Numbered from the stretch's first letter, positions 22,274 to 32,186 are shown. The stretch: DNA of 64,000 bases from Comamonadaceae bacterium (GCA_027488255.1 JAIYBZ010000012.1:1-64000), one strand, 5' to 3'. A program made the numbers and translations. Notes: a model not told the origin generated them from the sequence alone.

Positions 22274-23021
22274 GACCCGTTCCACTCTGAGCTTGTCTTT
22301 GTCCGCTGGCCTGAAAACGGTCGGCGGCTTGTTGCTGACGCTGACGCTCTCGGCAGGCATGGCTCAAACCGCCTCGGCCCCAGCGACGGAAACACCCCCC
22401 GCTGCCGCCCCCCTTGCCATCATTGCGGCACCGTCTTCGACGGCCCACAACAGCCCTTTGCCTGCGCAGCCTGAGCCCCAGTCACAGTCGTGGCAACAAC
22501 TAACGGCCTTACAAAAACAAGCGCTTGCGCCCTTGGGTGCGCAGTGGAGCGCTTTGTCTGGCCAGCAACAAAAGAAATGGCTGGCGCTCTCGCAGAATTT
22601 CACACAGTTGTCGGTATCCGAGCAAATCACCCTGCACGCCCGGATGTCAGATTGGGTGTCCCTGAGTCCACGTCAACGGAACTTGGCGCGCTTGAATTTC
22701 AACAAGCTGCAAAGCTTGCCGAAAGAGGATAAAAAAGCCAAGTGGGAGGCCTATCAAGCCTTGTCCGCAGAGGAAAAACGTTTGCTCTCGGCCGCAGCCG
22801 TTTCTCCCACCAAAAGCGCAGCGCCTACCGCCAAGCCCTTGCCCGCGTACCGGCTTGTCGAGTCTTCTGTGGGTGTCCCTGCTGAAACCCGCGCACGCCA
22901 GCCCGAGATCAACCGCAAAACCTTGTTGCCACGGCCTCCAGCTGTGGCCAAGCCCTCTCCCGTAGAATCAGCCCCCAGCACAGACGCCTCGCGACAAGCC
23001 ACAGAAACTGCGCCTTCATGA
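22266..23021 (+). CDS. DUF3106-like exported protein
   Basis: Signal-like N-terminus; repeated LTALQKQALAPLGAQWSALSGQQQKKWLALS..LSPRQRNLARLNFNKLQSLPKEDK motifs. Confidence 0.7.
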   Translation: MTETRSTLSLSLSAGLKTVGGLLLTLTLSAGMAQTASAPATETPPAAAPLAIIAAPSSTAHNSPLPAQPEPQSQSWQQLTALQKQALAPLGAQWSALSGQQQKKWLALSQNFTQLSVSEQITLHARMSDWVSLSPRQRNLARLNFNKLQSLPKEDKKAKWEAYQALSAEEKRLLSAAAVSPTKSAAPTAKPLPAYRLVESSVGVPAETRARQPEINRKTLLPRPPAVAKPSPVESAPSTDASRQATETAPS

Positions 23022-23560
23022 TTCAAAGCGGCCCCATACCCAACCCTTCTTCCCCACCCGACCTGAGCGCCCCTCCCCTGATTCGCCGAATGGCCTGTTG
23101 GCTCTACGAGGGCATGCTGCTGTTTGGAGTCATGGTGACTTCGGGTTTGGCCTATTTCATTGCCGCTTATTGGCTGACCGGGCTGGCTCCCGGCGACATG
23201 AAAATCCACCCCCAGCTGAAATCCGGTTTGCAAGCCGTGAGCTTTTTGGTTTTGGGCATTTACTTCACGTGGATGTGGCACCGCGGACAAACATTGGCCA
23301 TGAAAACTTGGCGCATTGAAATCGTTGATCGACAGGGTCTGCACATCAGTCGCCGCGTCGCCTTCAAACGCTACATCGCGAGCTGGTTGTGGTTCATGCC
23401 CCCCATCATCGCCTCGGCGATGTTGAAGTTATCGCTGATCGAAGTGATCGTCTTGACCCTGGGCTGGATTGCCATTTGGGCCTTGCTCAGTCGCTTTCAT
23501 CCCGAGCGTCAGTTCTTGCACGACGCCTTTGTTGGCACACGCCTGATCACCACCCGCTGA
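23018..23560 (+). CDS. RDD family membrane protein
   Basis: APPLIRRMACWLYEGMLLFGV..QTLAMKTWRIEIVDRQG..FHPERQFLHDAFVGTRLI. Confidence 0.85.
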   Translation: MIQSGPIPNPSSPPDLSAPPLIRRMACWLYEGMLLFGVMVTSGLAYFIAAYWLTGLAPGDMKIHPQLKSGLQAVSFLVLGIYFTWMWHRGQTLAMKTWRIEIVDRQGLHISRRVAFKRYIASWLWFMPPIIASAMLKLSLIEVIVLTLGWIAIWALLSRFHPERQFLHDAFVGTRLITTR

Positions 23561-23577
23561 CCCTATTTTCAAAGCCC

Positions 23578-23982
23578 ATGTCCGAACATCCGAATGCCGA
23601 AGCATCAGCGGTCAACCCGCAAAAAGCACGCAAAGGCCTGAATCGCATCTTGTATGCCACGGGGTACTCCTTGCAGGGCTTGCGCGCAGGCTGGGGTGAA
23701 ACCGCCTTTCGGCAAGAGGCCATGCTGTCCTTTGTGTTGCTGCCTGTGTCGTTTTGGCTGGGACAAAACTGGATCGAGATCGCCTTGTTAACCGGCTCCG
23801 TGCTGCTGGTGATGATTGTGGAGTTGCTCAACACCTGCATTGAATCGGCCATCGACCGCATCGGCCCCGAATGGCACGACCTGTCCAAACGCGCCAAGGA
23901 CATGGGCAGCGCCGCAGTTTTGCTGAGCTTGCTGCTGGCTTTAGGCATCTGGACAGGCGCCCTGTGGCAACGTTTCGCTTGA
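23578..23982 (+). CDS. dgkA: diacylglycerol kinase
   Basis: RILYATGYSLQGLRAGWGETAFRQE..VELLNTCIESAIDRIGPEWHDLSKRAKDMGSAAVLL. Confidence 0.93.
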   Translation: MSEHPNAEASAVNPQKARKGLNRILYATGYSLQGLRAGWGETAFRQEAMLSFVLLPVSFWLGQNWIEIALLTGSVLLVMIVELLNTCIESAIDRIGPEWHDLSKRAKDMGSAAVLLSLLLALGIWTGALWQRFA

Positions 23983-23986
23983 ACGC

Positions 23987-24586
23987 ATGAGCCTCCTTGC
24001 TGACCGCCCCGCATTTTCTCTGTGCGTGTATTGCGGCTCCAAGCCCGGGCACAACCCTGCATTTGTGCAACTGGCCTCGCAGGTCGGCCAGTGGATTGGT
24101 GCCCATGGGGGACAGCTGGTCTATGGCGGGGGCCGCAGCGGATTGATGGGAGTAGTGGCAGAGGCCACCCTGGCGGCCGGTGGCCGTGTCGTGGGCATCA
24201 TTCCGACCGCATTGGTCGAAAAAGAATTTGCGCACCATGGCTGCACCGAGTTGCATGTGGTGGACACCATGCACGAACGCAAGCGCCTGATGGCCGAAAA
24301 AGCCGATGCCTTTTTGGCCTTGCCCGGCGGCATTGGTACTTTCGAAGAACTGTTTGAAGTCTGGACTTGGCGCCAACTGGGCTACCACGACAAGCCCGTG
24401 GGCATCTTGAACAGCCAAGGCTATTACGACGCGTTGTTGGGCTTCATTGACCAAGTGGTGGCCGACGGATTTATGTCCGACTGGCAAACCACGCTGGTCA
24501 CCGTGGACAACGACAGCGAGGCCTTGCTGCAACGTTTGGTGCAGTCTGCGGGCCTGGCTTTGCCCGCCAAAATCAACCTGCTGTAA
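23987..24586 (+). CDS. LOG family protein (TIGR00730-type Rossmann fold)
   Basis: VYCGSKPG..GGQLVYGGGRSGLMGVVAEA..LPGGIGTFEELFEVWTWRQLG. Confidence 0.92.
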   Translation: MSLLADRPAFSLCVYCGSKPGHNPAFVQLASQVGQWIGAHGGQLVYGGGRSGLMGVVAEATLAAGGRVVGIIPTALVEKEFAHHGCTELHVVDTMHERKRLMAEKADAFLALPGGIGTFEELFEVWTWRQLGYHDKPVGILNSQGYYDALLGFIDQVVADGFMSDWQTTLVTVDNDSEALLQRLVQSAGLALPAKINLL

Positions 24587-24611
24587 GGGCTGGCCTGAGC
24601 CAGCCAGGGCC

Positions 24612-24965
<354 letters not shown>

Positions 24966-24985
24966 TTAAGAATAATGCGCCGACT

Positions 24986-26659
24986 TTAAGCGCGGAATTT
25001 GTTGGTCATAGGATAACGCCAATCTTTGCCAAAACTCCGGTGGGTGACGCGAATCCCCACGGGCGATTGCCGGCGTTTGTATTCGTTGAGTTTGATCAGC
25101 CGCGTGACCTGTTCGACATCCGCTCGCTCAAACCCATCGGCGATCAGGGCTTCCACCCCTTCGTCGTTCTCCATGTAGCGGGCAATGATGGCGTCCAGCA
25201 CTTCGTAGGCCGGCAAACTGTCTTGGTCTTTCTGGTCTGGCCGCAACTCGGCGCTGGGTGGCCGCGTCAAGATGCGCTCGGGGATCGGCTGGGCGCCCGT
25301 GCCATAGGGGTCGTTCAGATTGCGCCAACGGGCCAACTCAAAGACACGGGTTTTGACCACGTCTTTGATCACCGCGAATCCCCCCGCCATGTCGCCATAA
25401 AGGGTGCAATAGCCGGTTGCCATTTCGCTCTTGTTGCCAGTGGTCAAGACAATCGCTCCAGTCTTGTTGGAGAGGGCCATCAGCAGCGTGCCGCGAATGC
25501 GGGCTTGGATGTTTTCTTCGGTGGTGTCTTCTGGCAAGCCGACAAACTGCCCTGCCAAGGCCTGTTTGAAGCCATCAAACAGCGGCGCAATGGCCACCTC
25601 GTCATAACGCACACCGAGGCGCTTGACCATTTCACGTGAATCCAACCAACTGATGTCGGCGGTGTAGGGCGACGGCATCATGACCGCATGGATCTTGTCG
25701 GCACCGATCGCATCCACTGCGATGGCCAAGACGAGCGCCGAGTCGATGCCCCCAGACAACCCCAAAATGGCACCCTTGAAGCCATTTTTCCCCAAGTAAT
25801 CACGGACCCCCAGCACCAATGCGTCCCACAACTCGGCTTGCGCGCTGGCCAAAGGGACCACCGCTTCCTGAGAAGCCGCCAAGTCCAGCGGTTGCTGTTG
25901 AGCGGCCGCCTGCACGGTGAGCAGGGCTTCGCGAAATCCCTCGGCGCGGGCCACCACCTGCCCCGCGGCATTCAGGGCAAATGATCGCCCCTCGAAAATC
26001 ACTTCATCTTGTCCGCCCACCAAGTGGGCGTAAATGAGCGGCAAGCCACAGTCGCTCACGCGTTCGCGCATGCGTTGTTCGCGTTCAGCGCCTTTGCCCG
26101 CATGGAACGGAGAGGCATTCAAGACCGCCAACACTTGGGCGCCTGCGTCACGCGCCAATCGGGCCGGCTCGTCAAACCAGGCGTCTTCGCAAATGAGCAA
26201 ACCCACGCGCACGCCTTCGACCTCAAACACCCCCACCCCACTGCCGGGGGTGAAGTAACGGCGTTCGTCGAAAACCTGGTAATTGGGCAACTCGCGCTTG
26301 TCGTAACTGCAGACCACTTGCCCTTCGCACAGCACGCTGGCACGGTTGTGGCGGCGCGTGACAGCGACGCTGCGGGTGCGCACCCCGCCGCCCTCTGGGT
26401 GACCCACCACCACATGCAAGCCCTTTAACCCAGCCAAGGCGTGGGCCACCGTTTTCAAGGCATCATCGCAAGCATCAATGAAGGCCGGCCGCAACAAAAG
26501 GTCTTCGGCTGCATAGCCGCAAATCGACAACTCGGGGGTGATCAACAAGCGTGCGCCTTGGGCATAGGCCCCTTTCGCCGCATCAATGATCTTGCGGGCG
26601 TTGCCCGGCATGTCACCCACGACGAAGTTGAGTTGGGCCACACAAATTTGGAGAGTCAT
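24986..26659 (-). CDS. nadE: glutamine-dependent NAD+ synthase
   Basis: N-terminal nitrilase domain plus LGLSGGIDSALVLAIA synthetase domain; 557 aa. Confidence 0.95.
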   Translation of the reverse strand: MTLQICVAQLNFVVGDMPGNARKIIDAAKGAYAQGARLLITPELSICGYAAEDLLLRPAFIDACDDALKTVAHALAGLKGLHVVVGHPEGGGVRTRSVAVTRRHNRASVLCEGQVVCSYDKRELPNYQVFDERRYFTPGSGVGVFEVEGVRVGLLICEDAWFDEPARLARDAGAQVLAVLNASPFHAGKGAEREQRMRERVSDCGLPLIYAHLVGGQDEVIFEGRSFALNAAGQVVARAEGFREALLTVQAAAQQQPLDLAASQEAVVPLASAQAELWDALVLGVRDYLGKNGFKGAILGLSGGIDSALVLAIAVDAIGADKIHAVMMPSPYTADISWLDSREMVKRLGVRYDEVAIAPLFDGFKQALAGQFVGLPEDTTEENIQARIRGTLLMALSNKTGAIVLTTGNKSEMATGYCTLYGDMAGGFAVIKDVVKTRVFELARWRNLNDPYGTGAQPIPERILTRPPSAELRPDQKDQDSLPAYEVLDAIIARYMENDEGVEALIADGFERADVEQVTRLIKLNEYKRRQSPVGIRVTHRSFGKDWRYPMTNKFRA

Positions 26660-26663
26660 ACAG

Positions 26664-27851
26664 GTGCTGGAAAATGTGAGCTTGAATTATGTCACCCGGG
26701 TGCTGGATGATTTGGCAGCCATTCCCGCCTCAGATTGGGACGCTTTGCTGGCGGCGCAAGACGCGCCATCTCCCTTCATGCAGCATGCCTATTTGTCGGC
26801 CATGCAGACCAGCCAATCGGCCACGCCAGAGACTGGTTGGCACTTGCAGGTGGTCACTCTTTGGCGCGATGCACCCGAAGGACCGCGGCTGGCGGCCGCC
26901 TGCCCCGTGTATCTGAAAACCCACTCGCGTGGCGAGTATGTGTTTGACCACGCTTGGGCCGATGCCTATGCCCGGCATGGCCTGGAGTACTACCCGAAGG
27001 CTTTGGTGGCTTCGCCTTTCACGCCTGTGCCCGGCAGCCGCTTGCTCGCTGAGTCGTCGGCTGCGCGACAAGCCCTGCTGGCGGCCCTGCTGTCTTTTTG
27101 CCAAAGCCGGGACTTGTCGTCCTTGCACATTCTTTTTGGCAGCGCCCAAGACCAGCGCGCTTGCGAAGAGGCCGGCCTGCAGCAACGCAGCCAAATCCAG
27201 TTCCACTGGCAAAACGCAGGATGGCGCGACTTTGAAGATTTCTTGGGCAGCTTGCAGCAAGAAAAACGAAAAAAAATCCGCCAAGAACGCCGCAAAGTGC
27301 AACAGGCCGGAGTGACCTTTCGGGCCGTGCGCGGCCCCGACATGAGCGACTCAGACTGGCAACTGCTGCTGCGTTGTTACCAGCAAACCTATTGGGAACA
27401 CGGCAATGCGCCTTACCTCACCCCAGGCTTCTTCGCCGCCATGCGCCAAAACATGGCCGAGCATTGGCTGTTGTTTGTGGCCGAACATGGCGCGCAAGCC
27501 ATCGGCATCAGCCTGATCGGCTTGCACCTCAATGCACAAGGCCAACCGAGCGTGGCCTATGGCCGGTATTGGGGGGCATTGGCGCGGGTCGACTGCCTGC
27601 ATTTTGAGGCGTGCTACTACCAGCCGATTGAATGGTGCATTGCCAACGGGGTGCATCGTTTTGAGGGCGGCGCTCAAGGCGAACACAAAATGGCCCGTGC
27701 GCTGTTGCCCACGCCCACCTACAGCGCCCATTGGTTGGCCAACCCGGCCTTTTCAGAGGCGGTGGCGCGCTTTCTCGAACGCGAAAGAGCCGGTGTCGAC
27801 AACTACCTCAACGTCTTGCAGCAGCACTCGCCCTTGAAAAAATCGGGCTGA
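26664..27851 (+). CDS. GNAT/FemAB-like N-acyltransferase family protein
   Basis: Translation includes FMQHAYLSAM, EYVFDHAWADAYARHGLEYYPKALVASPFTPVPGSRLL, KRKKIRQERR, FEGGAQGEHKMARAL. GTG start inferred (26664 or 26676). Confidence 0.82.
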   Translation: MLENVSLNYVTRVLDDLAAIPASDWDALLAAQDAPSPFMQHAYLSAMQTSQSATPETGWHLQVVTLWRDAPEGPRLAAACPVYLKTHSRGEYVFDHAWADAYARHGLEYYPKALVASPFTPVPGSRLLAESSAARQALLAALLSFCQSRDLSSLHILFGSAQDQRACEEAGLQQRSQIQFHWQNAGWRDFEDFLGSLQQEKRKKIRQERRKVQQAGVTFRAVRGPDMSDSDWQLLLRCYQQTYWEHGNAPYLTPGFFAAMRQNMAEHWLLFVAEHGAQAIGISLIGLHLNAQGQPSVAYGRYWGALARVDCLHFEACYYQPIEWCIANGVHRFEGGAQGEHKMARALLPTPTYSAHWLANPAFSEAVARFLERERAGVDNYLNVLQQHSPLKKSG

Positions 27852-27886
27852 ATATCAGGCCAGAGGCCCCATCGGGCTCAGGTGGG

Positions 27887-28558
27887 CTAAACGTTGCTGT
27901 TCAAACTCGCCTGGACATCGCGCTCAAATTGCGCCATGGCGTTCAGGGTCAGCGGGTCGGTGGCCATCGCAGCGGCAAATTCGGGTCGCACGGTCACCGC
28001 ATACGCGCCGCATGCCATCAGGCGCGACAACACATCGGCCGACTTGATGCTGGCGGCCAACAACTGCAGGCCATCGGCCTGCAGAGCCACACAGGCCTCG
28101 AGTAAAGACCACACATCGCGCCCATCGGCTTGTAAGCGCCCCACATAAGGCGCCACGTAGTGCGCCCCTTGCGCCCGAGCCCACATGAGTTGAATCGGGT
28201 TGGACAAACCGGTGAGCAAAGTGGGCACGCCCCAGGCTTGCACTTCGCGCAAGACCGGCAGCCAGTCGGGGTGGCAAGGCAATTTGATGGTCAGGCGCAC
28301 GCGGGCTTGCAGCGCGGCCGGCAACAACACCTCCAGCCATTGCGCAGCCTCGCCCACATCGGCGCGCGGCAGTTGCAACATCAACTCAGAAATTTTGGCT
28401 TCGCCGGCCTGCGCCACCAACTGCAAATAGCCCGCGAGGCTGACGGGCAAGCCAGCTTGCATGACCAAGGTTGGGTTGGTCGTGACGCCCTGCACCGTCG
28501 GGCAACCTGCCGGCAAGAGCCATTGACGGGCATCGGCGGAGTCGAGGTAGAGCTTCAC
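27887..28558 (-). CDS. transaldolase / fructose-6-phosphate aldolase family protein
   Basis: MKLYLDSADARQW..QGVTTNPTLV..RLTIKLPCHPDWLPVL..TLLTGLSNPIQ..YVAPYVGRL. Confidence 0.88.
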   Translation of the reverse strand: MKLYLDSADARQWLLPAGCPTVQGVTTNPTLVMQAGLPVSLAGYLQLVAQAGEAKISELMLQLPRADVGEAAQWLEVLLPAALQARVRLTIKLPCHPDWLPVLREVQAWGVPTLLTGLSNPIQLMWARAQGAHYVAPYVGRLQADGRDVWSLLEACVALQADGLQLLAASIKSADVLSRLMACGAYAVTVRPEFAAAMATDPLTLNAMAQFERDVQASLNSNV

Positions 28559-29778
28559 GGGTTGTCCTGTTTCAGGAAGATGTCTTTGTCCGGGAAAAAC
28601 TGGCTGTGCAAAGGCAACAAAGCGCCCCCCAGCGCGCGCGCATGCGGCCCCACTTGGCCTGCCAAAAGCTGGGGCTGGTGCATGCCATCAAAACGGTATT
28701 GGGCCAGCGCCTCTTGCGTGGCCGTCATCAGGGCGCTCATCAACGGCGCGCCCAGCGAGCCGTCCATCACCACCGCGTCCAAGTCCAACAAAGCGGCCGA
28801 GCTGGCCACGGTCATGGCCAAAGCCTGACTGGCTTGGGCCAACCAAGCCTCTGTCATAGACCTGTAGGGGGCGTCCATGATGCGGTCTTGGTGAATCAAC
28901 AATGCGTCATGACCTGCCGCCAGCAAGGCTTGTTCCAGCTGCCAACCCGATGCTTTTTGCAACAGCTGCGGCGGCATCCCCAAGTCCCGTGAGGCATGGC
29001 TGGCCAAGCCCACTGGCAGTGAGCCAATGGCGCCAGCATTGCCGCGTTCGCCGTTCATGATGTGGCCCGACAAAACCAAACCCCCACCAATGAAGGTGCC
29101 GACAAAGACGTATAAAAAACTGCGCACATGCCGGCCGTGGCCTTGCAACAACTCGGCGACACAGGCGGCCGTGGTGTCTTTGGCAAAGACCACGGGCAAA
29201 TCGGTCAGGCCTTGCACTTCTGCCGTCAAATCGATGGTTTCCCAACGGGCCAAAGCTTGGGCCGCTTGGCCGCCCATGAGATCGGCCCATTTGTGCAAAG
29301 ACAATGGCGCGGTCAGCCCCACCCCCACCGTGCGCGGCCACAAATCGCCCATGCGCTGCTGCAAGGTCTGCAGGCCTTGCGCCATCGACACAAAAAGCCG
29401 ATCGGGATCCGGATAGTCGTACAGCACTTCCACGCGTTCGACGGGCCGCCCCATGAAGTCCGCCACAAGCAACTCGAGGTTTCGCCGACCGACCTGGATG
29501 CCGACGCTGAAAGCGCCTTGCGGATTGAGCGACAAAGGCACCGAAGGCTGGCCAATTTTGCCGCGCACGCGGTCTTGTTTGATCAGCAAACCATCGTCCA
29601 GCAAGCGCCCCACGATGATGGCCACGGTCTGGGTGGACAACTGCGTCAAGCGGGCCAAATCGGCTTTGGGAATGGCGCCGTGGTGGCGAATTGCCTGCAG
29701 TACGGTGCGCTCATTGAACTGCCGCATGCCCACATGGTTGGAGCCGCGCATGGCGGATGTGGGGGTGGCAGAGTTCAT
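28555..29778 (-). CDS. ROK family transcriptional regulator
   Basis: N-terminal HTH (KADLARLTQLSTQTVAIIVGRLLDDGLL) and ROK sugar-kinase-like domain. Confidence 0.9.
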   Translation of the reverse strand: MNSATPTSAMRGSNHVGMRQFNERTVLQAIRHHGAIPKADLARLTQLSTQTVAIIVGRLLDDGLLIKQDRVRGKIGQPSVPLSLNPQGAFSVGIQVGRRNLELLVADFMGRPVERVEVLYDYPDPDRLFVSMAQGLQTLQQRMGDLWPRTVGVGLTAPLSLHKWADLMGGQAAQALARWETIDLTAEVQGLTDLPVVFAKDTTAACVAELLQGHGRHVRSFLYVFVGTFIGGGLVLSGHIMNGERGNAGAIGSLPVGLASHASRDLGMPPQLLQKASGWQLEQALLAAGHDALLIHQDRIMDAPYRSMTEAWLAQASQALAMTVASSAALLDLDAVVMDGSLGAPLMSALMTATQEALAQYRFDGMHQPQLLAGQVGPHARALGGALLPLHSQFFPDKDIFLKQDNP

Positions 29779-29806
29779 GAAAAAAGGCGCTCAGACAGAG
29801 ATAAGT

Positions 29807-30247
29807 TCAAACAAGAATCACGCCTTTGCAAAACAAGGCGTTGCCGTAGGCCGTGCCCTCACCGCTTTGCACGATCAGGCTGGCGCCCTTGATTTTGTCG
29901 TAAAACGCATAGCGCTCAACCGACTCCACCTGCTCGGCCTTGAATCCGGCCTGCACCACCAAGTCGACGACTGCTTGTTGCGCGGGCGTGCGGTGCCCTT
30001 CTGCGCTGTGGCACACCCGCATGAATGCGGCAGGTTGGGCCACATCCACCGCCAGAGGAAACACCGACAACACGGCGCGACTCACGCGCTCTAAGCTGTG
30101 CCCCGGGATGCGCACCACCGGTTTGCCTTGGCTCAAATAATCGGCCGTGAAGTTGGCATCCACCACCGCCACCCATTCGCCATGGCCCATGGCGCACAGG
30201 TGCATCAGCAGCTCGGGGGTGAGCAGCGGATCAATTCCTTTCAGCAT
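29807..30247 (-). CDS. RbsD/FucU family sugar mutarotase/pyranase
   Basis: MLKGIDPLLTPELLMHLCAMGHGEWVAVVDANFTADYL. Confidence 0.9.
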   Translation of the reverse strand: MLKGIDPLLTPELLMHLCAMGHGEWVAVVDANFTADYLSQGKPVVRIPGHSLERVSRAVLSVFPLAVDVAQPAAFMRVCHSAEGHRTPAQQAVVDLVVQAGFKAEQVESVERYAFYDKIKGASLIVQSGEGTAYGNALFCKGVILV

Positions 30248-31029
30248 GCGACCGCCTCTTCTGAACGCAGGCTGGCCGGGTCGATGGCGCCGGTGATCAG
30301 GCCCACGATTTCTTCAGGGCTGGTCTCGCGGGTGAGGCGACTGCAAATGATGCGGCCCTGGCGGAAAACCCATATGCGGTCGACCAGGTCAAACACTTGG
30401 CGCAAGTTGTGGCTGATGATGATCAGCGGGATGCCTTGCTTTTTCAGGCCCTTGATGATCTCTTCCACGCGGGCGGTCTCTTGCACACCCAAGGCGGCCG
30501 TGGGCTCGTCCAAGATGATTAGTTTTTTGGCAAAGCCTGCCGCGCGGGCAATCGCCACGCACTGCCGCTGGCCGCCCGACATGCCGCGCAGGCTTTCCGA
30601 CATGTCCTGAATTTTCACGCCGGTGGTCGACAACATGCTGGCCGATTTCTCGCGCATGGCCTTGTGGTTCAAGATGGACAGTGGCCCCAGATTCAGACGG
30701 GTGATCTCGCGGCCCAGAAAAATATTCGCTGGCACATCCAAGTCTTCGGCCAAGGCCAAGGTTTGGTACACCGTCTCAATGCCCTGCTCGCGGGCATCCA
30801 AGGGCGACTCGAAATTGACTTTTTGGCCATCCAACAAGATGTCGCCCGAATTGGGCTGCTCCACCCCGGTGATCAGGCGCACAAAGGTGCTTTTGCCGGC
30901 CCCGTTGTCGCCCACGATGGCCGCGTGCTCACCCGGCAACAGGCGAAATTGGGCGTCGGTCAGGGCTTTCACGCCCCCGTAATGCTTGGTGAGTTGCTTG
31001 ATTTCGAGAACAGGTGTGGAGGTGGACAT
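30241..31029 (-). CDS. sugar ABC transporter ATP-binding protein
   Basis: Walker A GDNGAGKST, signature MSGGQRQ, Walker B LIILDEPTAAL. Confidence 0.93.
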   Translation of the reverse strand: MSTSTPVLEIKQLTKHYGGVKALTDAQFRLLPGEHAAIVGDNGAGKSTFVRLITGVEQPNSGDILLDGQKVNFESPLDAREQGIETVYQTLALAEDLDVPANIFLGREITRLNLGPLSILNHKAMREKSASMLSTTGVKIQDMSESLRGMSGGQRQCVAIARAAGFAKKLIILDEPTAALGVQETARVEEIIKGLKKQGIPLIIISHNLRQVFDLVDRIWVFRQGRIICSRLTRETSPEEIVGLITGAIDPASLRSEEAVAC

Positions 31030-31089
31030 AGGAACGGCTTTCACAATGAATGGGACGAAGCATGCAGGAATTCTTGAAATCTGGACATT

Positions 31090-31110
31090 AGTAAAACTAC
31101 TAGGTTTACT
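31090..31110. promoter_or_regulatory. candidate operator in the divergent sugar-ABC promoter region
   Basis: Imperfect inverted repeat AGTAAAAC-TACTA-GGTTTACT (7/8 arm match). Confidence 0.45.
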
Positions 31111-31192
31111 TAATAGGTTTTTTCGTTTCCAATGCGTTCGCGGTCAGAAAAGTGTTTTTTGGCCCAACTTCATCAACAACGGAGATACCCCC

Positions 31193-32158
31193 ATGATCAC
31201 GAAACGCACATTTGGCCGCTTGGCCATCGCTGCAGCAGCTGCAACTTTGTTCACCTCGGCCATGGCGGCTGACGTGACAGTGGCTTACATCACCAACGGC
31301 AACACCAACGAAGGCTGGACCTTGATCAACGGTGGCGCCAAGAAAGCCGGCCAAGCCAAAGGCGTGAAGTTCATCGAGTTGGCCGCTGAAAAAGGCGAGT
31401 TGTCTCGCCAATTGGCCATCGTGGAAGACATGATCACCCGCAAAGTCAACGCGATCGCAATTGCCCCCGTTGACTCGGCCGGTATCGCCCCCGCCATCAA
31501 CAAAGCCATGGCCGCAGGCATCGCTGTGGTGGCCGTGGACACTGGCATCACGGGTGCCAAGATTTCTTCTTATGTCGCGACCGACAACATCAAAGCCGCC
31601 AACGTGCAGGGCAAGTGGGCCGCTGAGCAGATCAAAGACGGTGACACCGTGATCTATGTGACAGGCGACCAAGGCCAGTCCACCGGTCAAGAGCGCAAGA
31701 AAGGTTTTGTCGATGCTTTGAACGCCGTCCGCAAGAACGTCAAGATCGTTGAAGTGCCCACCACTTGGGACCAAACTATGGCCCAAAACGGTGTGGAAGC
31801 CGCTCTGCGCGCCAACCCCAATGCCAAGGTGATCGCCTGCGCATGGGACGGCGGTGCTTTGGGCGCCAAAGCCGCATTGATGGCCGCTGGCAAGAAGCCT
31901 GGCGACGTGAAGATTGCTGGCTTTGACGGCTCCCCAGGCGGCCTGGACATGATGAAGCAAGGCTGGCAACAAGCCAACGCCGCACAAATGCTGGCCAAGA
32001 TCGGCCAAGTGGGCGTGGAAACAGCCATTGCTGCAGCACAAGGCAAAAAAGTGGAAGCCCGTATCGACACTGGCTCCTTCTTGGTGTTGCCTTCCAACGT
32101 GGACAAGTTCGCCGCTGATTCTGGCGTCGGTCAGTTCATGAAGGTCAAGGGCAAGTGA
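31193..32158 (+). CDS. sugar ABC transporter substrate-binding protein
   Basis: Signal peptide (AIAAAAATLFTSAMAA) and periplasmic-binding-protein fold (VTVAYITNGNTNEGW..GAKKAGQAKG). Confidence 0.93.
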   Translation: MITKRTFGRLAIAAAAATLFTSAMAADVTVAYITNGNTNEGWTLINGGAKKAGQAKGVKFIELAAEKGELSRQLAIVEDMITRKVNAIAIAPVDSAGIAPAINKAMAAGIAVVAVDTGITGAKISSYVATDNIKAANVQGKWAAEQIKDGDTVIYVTGDQGQSTGQERKKGFVDALNAVRKNVKIVEVPTTWDQTMAQNGVEAALRANPNAKVIACAWDGGALGAKAALMAAGKKPGDVKIAGFDGSPGGLDMMKQGWQQANAAQMLAKIGQVGVETAIAAAQGKKVEARIDTGSFLVLPSNVDKFAADSGVGQFMKVKGK

Positions 32159-32164
32159 TGGCCC

Positions 32165-32186
32165 GCCCGGGCCTTCGGGCCTGGGC
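32165..32186 (+). promoter_or_regulatory. C(UUCG)G-tetraloop hairpin after the SBP stop codon
   Basis: GCCCGGGCC-TTCG-GGCCTGGGC: 9-bp stem with one G.U pair. Confidence 0.8.
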
